A DNA stretch of 64,000 nt from contig JACEVL010000837.1 of the NCBI GenBank assembly GCA_020284085.1, positions 132,001 to 196,000 of the forward strand, written 5' to 3'. This DNA is from Aporrectodea caliginosa. Taxonomy: Eukaryota > Annelida > Clitellata > Crassiclitellata > Lumbricidae. This document shows, piece after piece, positions 49,340 to 64,000 of this stretch. Below the pieces are notes generated by a model. The model was not told the origin of the DNA. It did not search any database and worked only from the letters and a program-made list of their open reading frames with translations. Both the position numbers and the translations under genes were made by a program. Within the stretch, counting starts at the first letter, position 1; each line of letters begins with the position of its first letter.

Positions 49340-50490
49340 CTATTCCATCTAGTATCCTAAAACGCTCTTGGCCAATATGTAGTCCGCGTTCATCAAACGA
49401 CATAGCACGTTTAATGAGGCAGCGCAGTTCTGTTCCAAACGGGTAATCACAACGCTGGCGTATCGGAAAAGAGGATTCCCCGATTCGAAAAGTTGAGTCC
49501 CGAGAGAGATTTATGGATTTTAAGCTAGCCTTTTGCTGAAATTTTTATAGAATGAAGTGTCTGCGAGGTCGAGTCTATCTGCCAAGTTTCACGACGATTG
49601 AATGATTGTAAGTGATCGAATTAGTCGTCACAAGATTTGACTTTTAGCCTGTGGCTCAAGCAAGCAAGCAAGAAGTTAAACTAGATGGATAATAAAATAC
49701 AGCCCGTAAAACAAAGTTTTTTTACTATATCCATCTAGTATCCTATAATGCGTCTTACTGAAGCAGTTACCTCTACAAATATATAGTCGGCGTGCGCAAA
49801 TTTTGGCCAATGAAAACGCTGCTTCGGAAAAGGGGATTCCCCGATTCGAAAAGTTGAGTCCCCGATTCTATAAGCTAACCTTTTTGGGGGAGCTGAAATT
49901 TTTATAGAATGAAGTGTCTGCGAGGTCGAGTCTATCTGCCAAGTTTTGACGATTGAATGATTGTAAGTGATCGAATTAGTCGTCGCAAGATTTGACTTTT
50001 AGCCTGTGGCTCAAAATCAAAACAAGCAAGCAAGCAAGCAAGCAAGATTTCCGCAAAGTTAAAGTAGATGGATAATAAAATACAGCCCGTAAAAACAAAG
50101 TTTTTTTACTATATCCATCTACTATCCTATAATGCGTCTTATGAAGCAGTTACCTCTACAAATATATAGTCGCGTTCATTTTACGACATAGCGTCCGTTT
50201 AATGAGGCAGCGCACCCGTTTCTGTTGCGGCCAATGAACGCTGGCCAATGGCAATGCTGCGTATCGGAAAAGGGGATTCCCGATTCGAAAAGTTGAGTCC
50301 CCGATTCTATAAGCTAGCCTTTTTTGGGGGAGCTGAAATTTTGATAGAATGAAGTGTCTGCGAGGGCGAGTCTATCTGCCAAGTTTCAGGACGATTGAAT
50401 GATTGTAAGTGATCAAATTAGTCGTCGCAAGATTTGACTTTTTAGCCTGTGGCTCAAACATTCAAACAAGCAAGCAAGATTTAAAGTTAA
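49340..50490. repeat. Tandem array of about three 370-430 bp units
   Basis: Ordered landmarks repeat three times: aataaaatacagcccg, actatatccatctagtatcc, ggggattccccgattcgaaa, ttatagaatgaagtgtctgc, gattgaatgattgtaagtga and tagcctgtggctcaa, then an aagc run. Each unit ends at a (caag)n junction. It may be a young satellite or a tandemly duplicated DNA element. Confidence 0.8.
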
Positions 50491-50584
50491 AGTAGATGGA
50501 TAAAAAGGATAATTATCGCTACACAAAACATGTGACTTTGTGAGGTTCTTAAAAGGGGCTGCATAAAATGCCAGATACATACAT

Positions 50585-50880
50585 ATATGGGGTGCTCAAT
50601 AGCATAGTGGTTAGCATGCTGGACTGTCAATCGAGAGGTTGGGGTTCAAATCCCTGCCAGGGCAGAAATCTGGTTTAAGGTTTTTGCACCACCTGCACCC
50701 CCTAGCCAACTCAGCTATGATGAGTACATTGCCCGTACACTGTCGGTGAAAAGATCAAAAGGCAAGGGAGAGGACTGGCCACCCACCCTCATATGCCGAG
50801 GCTAAGAAAATGAAGATGCTACCACTTCATACACATGGTGGCTAGCTTAAGGGACCGCTCTTTTTCTCTACATACATATA
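50585..50880 (+). repeat. tRNA-Asp-like SINE, full copy
   Basis: The head is strikingly tRNA-like: agcatagtggttagcatgct (A box), anticodon-loop-like actgtcaa (GTC), ggttggggttcaaatccctg (B box). The body continues to a gaggctaagaaaatgaagat tail and gaccgctctttttc. Related: 38,640 (+), 56,200 (-), 59,690 (-). Confidence 0.8.
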
Positions 50881-51459
50881 CATGAACAAAAGATGTTCAT
50901 TATCAGCTCAAAGTCCCTACTAGAGAGAGACATGGCAATGGGGAAGTGGTAATTTCGAGGGGAAATTTGCGGTAATTATGTCAAAAGTGGCGGTGATACT
51001 GTGGAGATGGTAGCAAAGCCTGCAATATTCAAAAATACAAATGCGGTATTAACCACGGTAACGGTTGTCACTTAGTAATTCCATGGCAAAATCTATGGTA
51101 ATTTGTCAAAAGTGATGGCAATACCATGGGGATTGAAATACAAGCACGGTATTTATCACGGTAACATGTTGTAACTTTGTCCATGGTGGTAATTTACGGT
51201 CTACTATATGTTATAACCTGGTCTGCGTACACTGTTAAGTCACCGCAATATATACTCAAATTCTTGAATATTCTATATCTTTACAATTTCAGTAAAGTAT
51301 GATGTATTTATAAACTCAAGATTTTAGCATAACTGTTTAATGGGTAGGAGGATTTTCATCATGTTATTTTGCTTCATTGGAATGTGAATGGGTTGGTGAC
51401 AGACCTGATGGGGTGGGATGGGGACAGACCTGATGGGATTGGGGGGAAGTGAACAGACC

Positions 51460-51670
51460 CAATTTGAAGGGGTCGACTTATACGCGACGTCGACTTGTAC
51501 GCGAGTATATACGGTAAGTGCAGTGTCTGGATAGATACATACATACAAGATACAACACAACTGTATGTTGATATTGCCCTTCTTCCAGAGTTCAGAAGTG
51601 CACACGACCATACGACAGATCATCGATTGTGCTGAGCAGTTGTGAGTGAAAGACTTGCTCAAGGTTCCTA
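51460..51670 (-). repeat. Repeat ends: gtcgac-rich terminus and SINE core
   Basis: 51,465-51,512: ggggtcgacttatacgcgac, gtcgacttgtacgcgagtat and atacgg, resembling the terminus of a DNA element, no partner end found. 51,545-51,670: minus-strand SINE core (acttgctcaaggttcc, tgctgagcagttgtgagtg). Between 50,880 and 51,460, and from 51,670 to 52,240, nothing else was recognised. Confidence 0.45.
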
Positions 51671-52240
51671 ACTAATTCAACATCATGCCCCACAACCTCC
51701 AGATATGCTTAGAATGTTTCTTGAAGCTGTTTACCAAGATAGCCATGCTGCGTAGAATGATGTATGATGGTCCCCATGCATTGGACCATCATACTGAAAC
51801 AGTCTTCCATTAACAAGTCATAACACCGCACTGCATGCAACTTCAGGAAACATTCTCAAAATTTCTTATATCTGTTGGGTAGCTATGTTTAGCGCCTTCA
51901 CAAGGTTCTTGTAAGGAGCTATATAAATGGCCACATACATACATACATAGGGTAAGATGGGGTAAAGTAATATGAGGCAAGAAAAGATGATAGGGTAAGG
52001 TGGGGCAAAGCAAGATGCTGCATTATTTACATACTGAAGAGTCCAAGTTTACCAGTATAAATGTATTTATATGTAATTAAACTGACATAGGATGGGACTT
52101 AAGAAGGGCAATAGAACTCGCAAGAGACCGACCAAAATGGAGAAGTTTTGTTAGAGCCTCATCGTCAGCGAATACTTGACGGAGGAGAAAGAAAGAAAGA
52201 AACTGACACAGAGGCTGTTCTTCCATAAGCAGAGACTTAC

Positions 52241-63908
<11,668 letters not shown>

Positions 63909-64000
63909 CTGTTTGCATAAAAAGAAACATAATAATTAATATAAAAAATTATGTGAATATGCAAGTGTCTAGATACTAAATACAGAACCACTTGGGACCT

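Noticed and set aside
50590..50665. Possible functional tRNA-Asp gene
   Set aside because: The head has mismatched stems and continues into a SINE body shared with three other copies, so it is a SINE head.
52090..52200. Minus open stretch reading LLRQVFADDEALTKLLHFGR
   Set aside because: FADD is reminiscent of a reverse transcriptase but the surrounding motifs are missing, and no splice sites support an exon.

Overview
This is a eukaryotic, intron-rich and repeat-rich window. Split genes with GT/AG introns, tRNA-derived SINEs, CR1/L2-like LINE ends, hAT and mariner elements and long microsatellites point to a marine invertebrate animal. The repeat style (many 'taggccta' words, 'tttatatagcgcc' SINE tails) recalls echinoderms, but that placement is a guess. 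No prokaryotic, viral or organellar gene was recognised.

Three genes can be supported, all on the minus strand. (1) At 1,852-1,969 is the first coding exon of a SERCA-type Ca2+ pump, with a CpG-rich upstream region; the rest of the gene runs off the left edge. (2) Between 26,336 and 13,058 I assemble a six-exon gene by matching splice sites and reading phases: one 625-codon exon of low-complexity, basic, probably disordered protein with several QT/TQT motifs, then five small exons that include a coiled coil. I do not recognise this 829-residue protein. (3) From 63,908 to 52,241, fourteen exons join in phase to give almost the whole of a p70 ribosomal S6 kinase: G-loop, HRD-equivalent, DFG, APE, activation-loop, turn and hydrophobic motifs. 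The first exon lies beyond the right edge. The true last exon is uncertain; a candidate is at 37,014-37,211.

The main novelty is at 3.5-16.5 kb. A block of about 6 kb holding the last four exons of gene 2 is duplicated in tandem (copy A 3,548-9,615, copy B 10,848-16,515). Both copies keep all four exons open, of identical length and phase. By hand count the coding differences are mostly synonymous (19 against 6), as if both were still used. Copy A lacks the two upstream exons, so it could serve as an alternative 3' end. The first intron of the block carries a purine/pyrimidine tract of about 1.6 kb in A and 0.43 kb in B. Copy B has gained hAT-like insertions for which copy A is the empty site.

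The rest is repeat landscape: 21.7-23.9 kb a decayed LINE; 27.9-30.4 kb minisatellites; 31-36 kb mostly unique AT-rich DNA; 36-48 kb a cluster of non-autonomous DNA elements (three hAT-like with perfect 8-bp target duplications and one with an imperfect one, plus one internally deleted mariner); 49.3-50.5 kb a tandem array. SINEs also fill the S6 kinase introns. All exon calls come from reading by eye; none has been checked against transcripts or databases.
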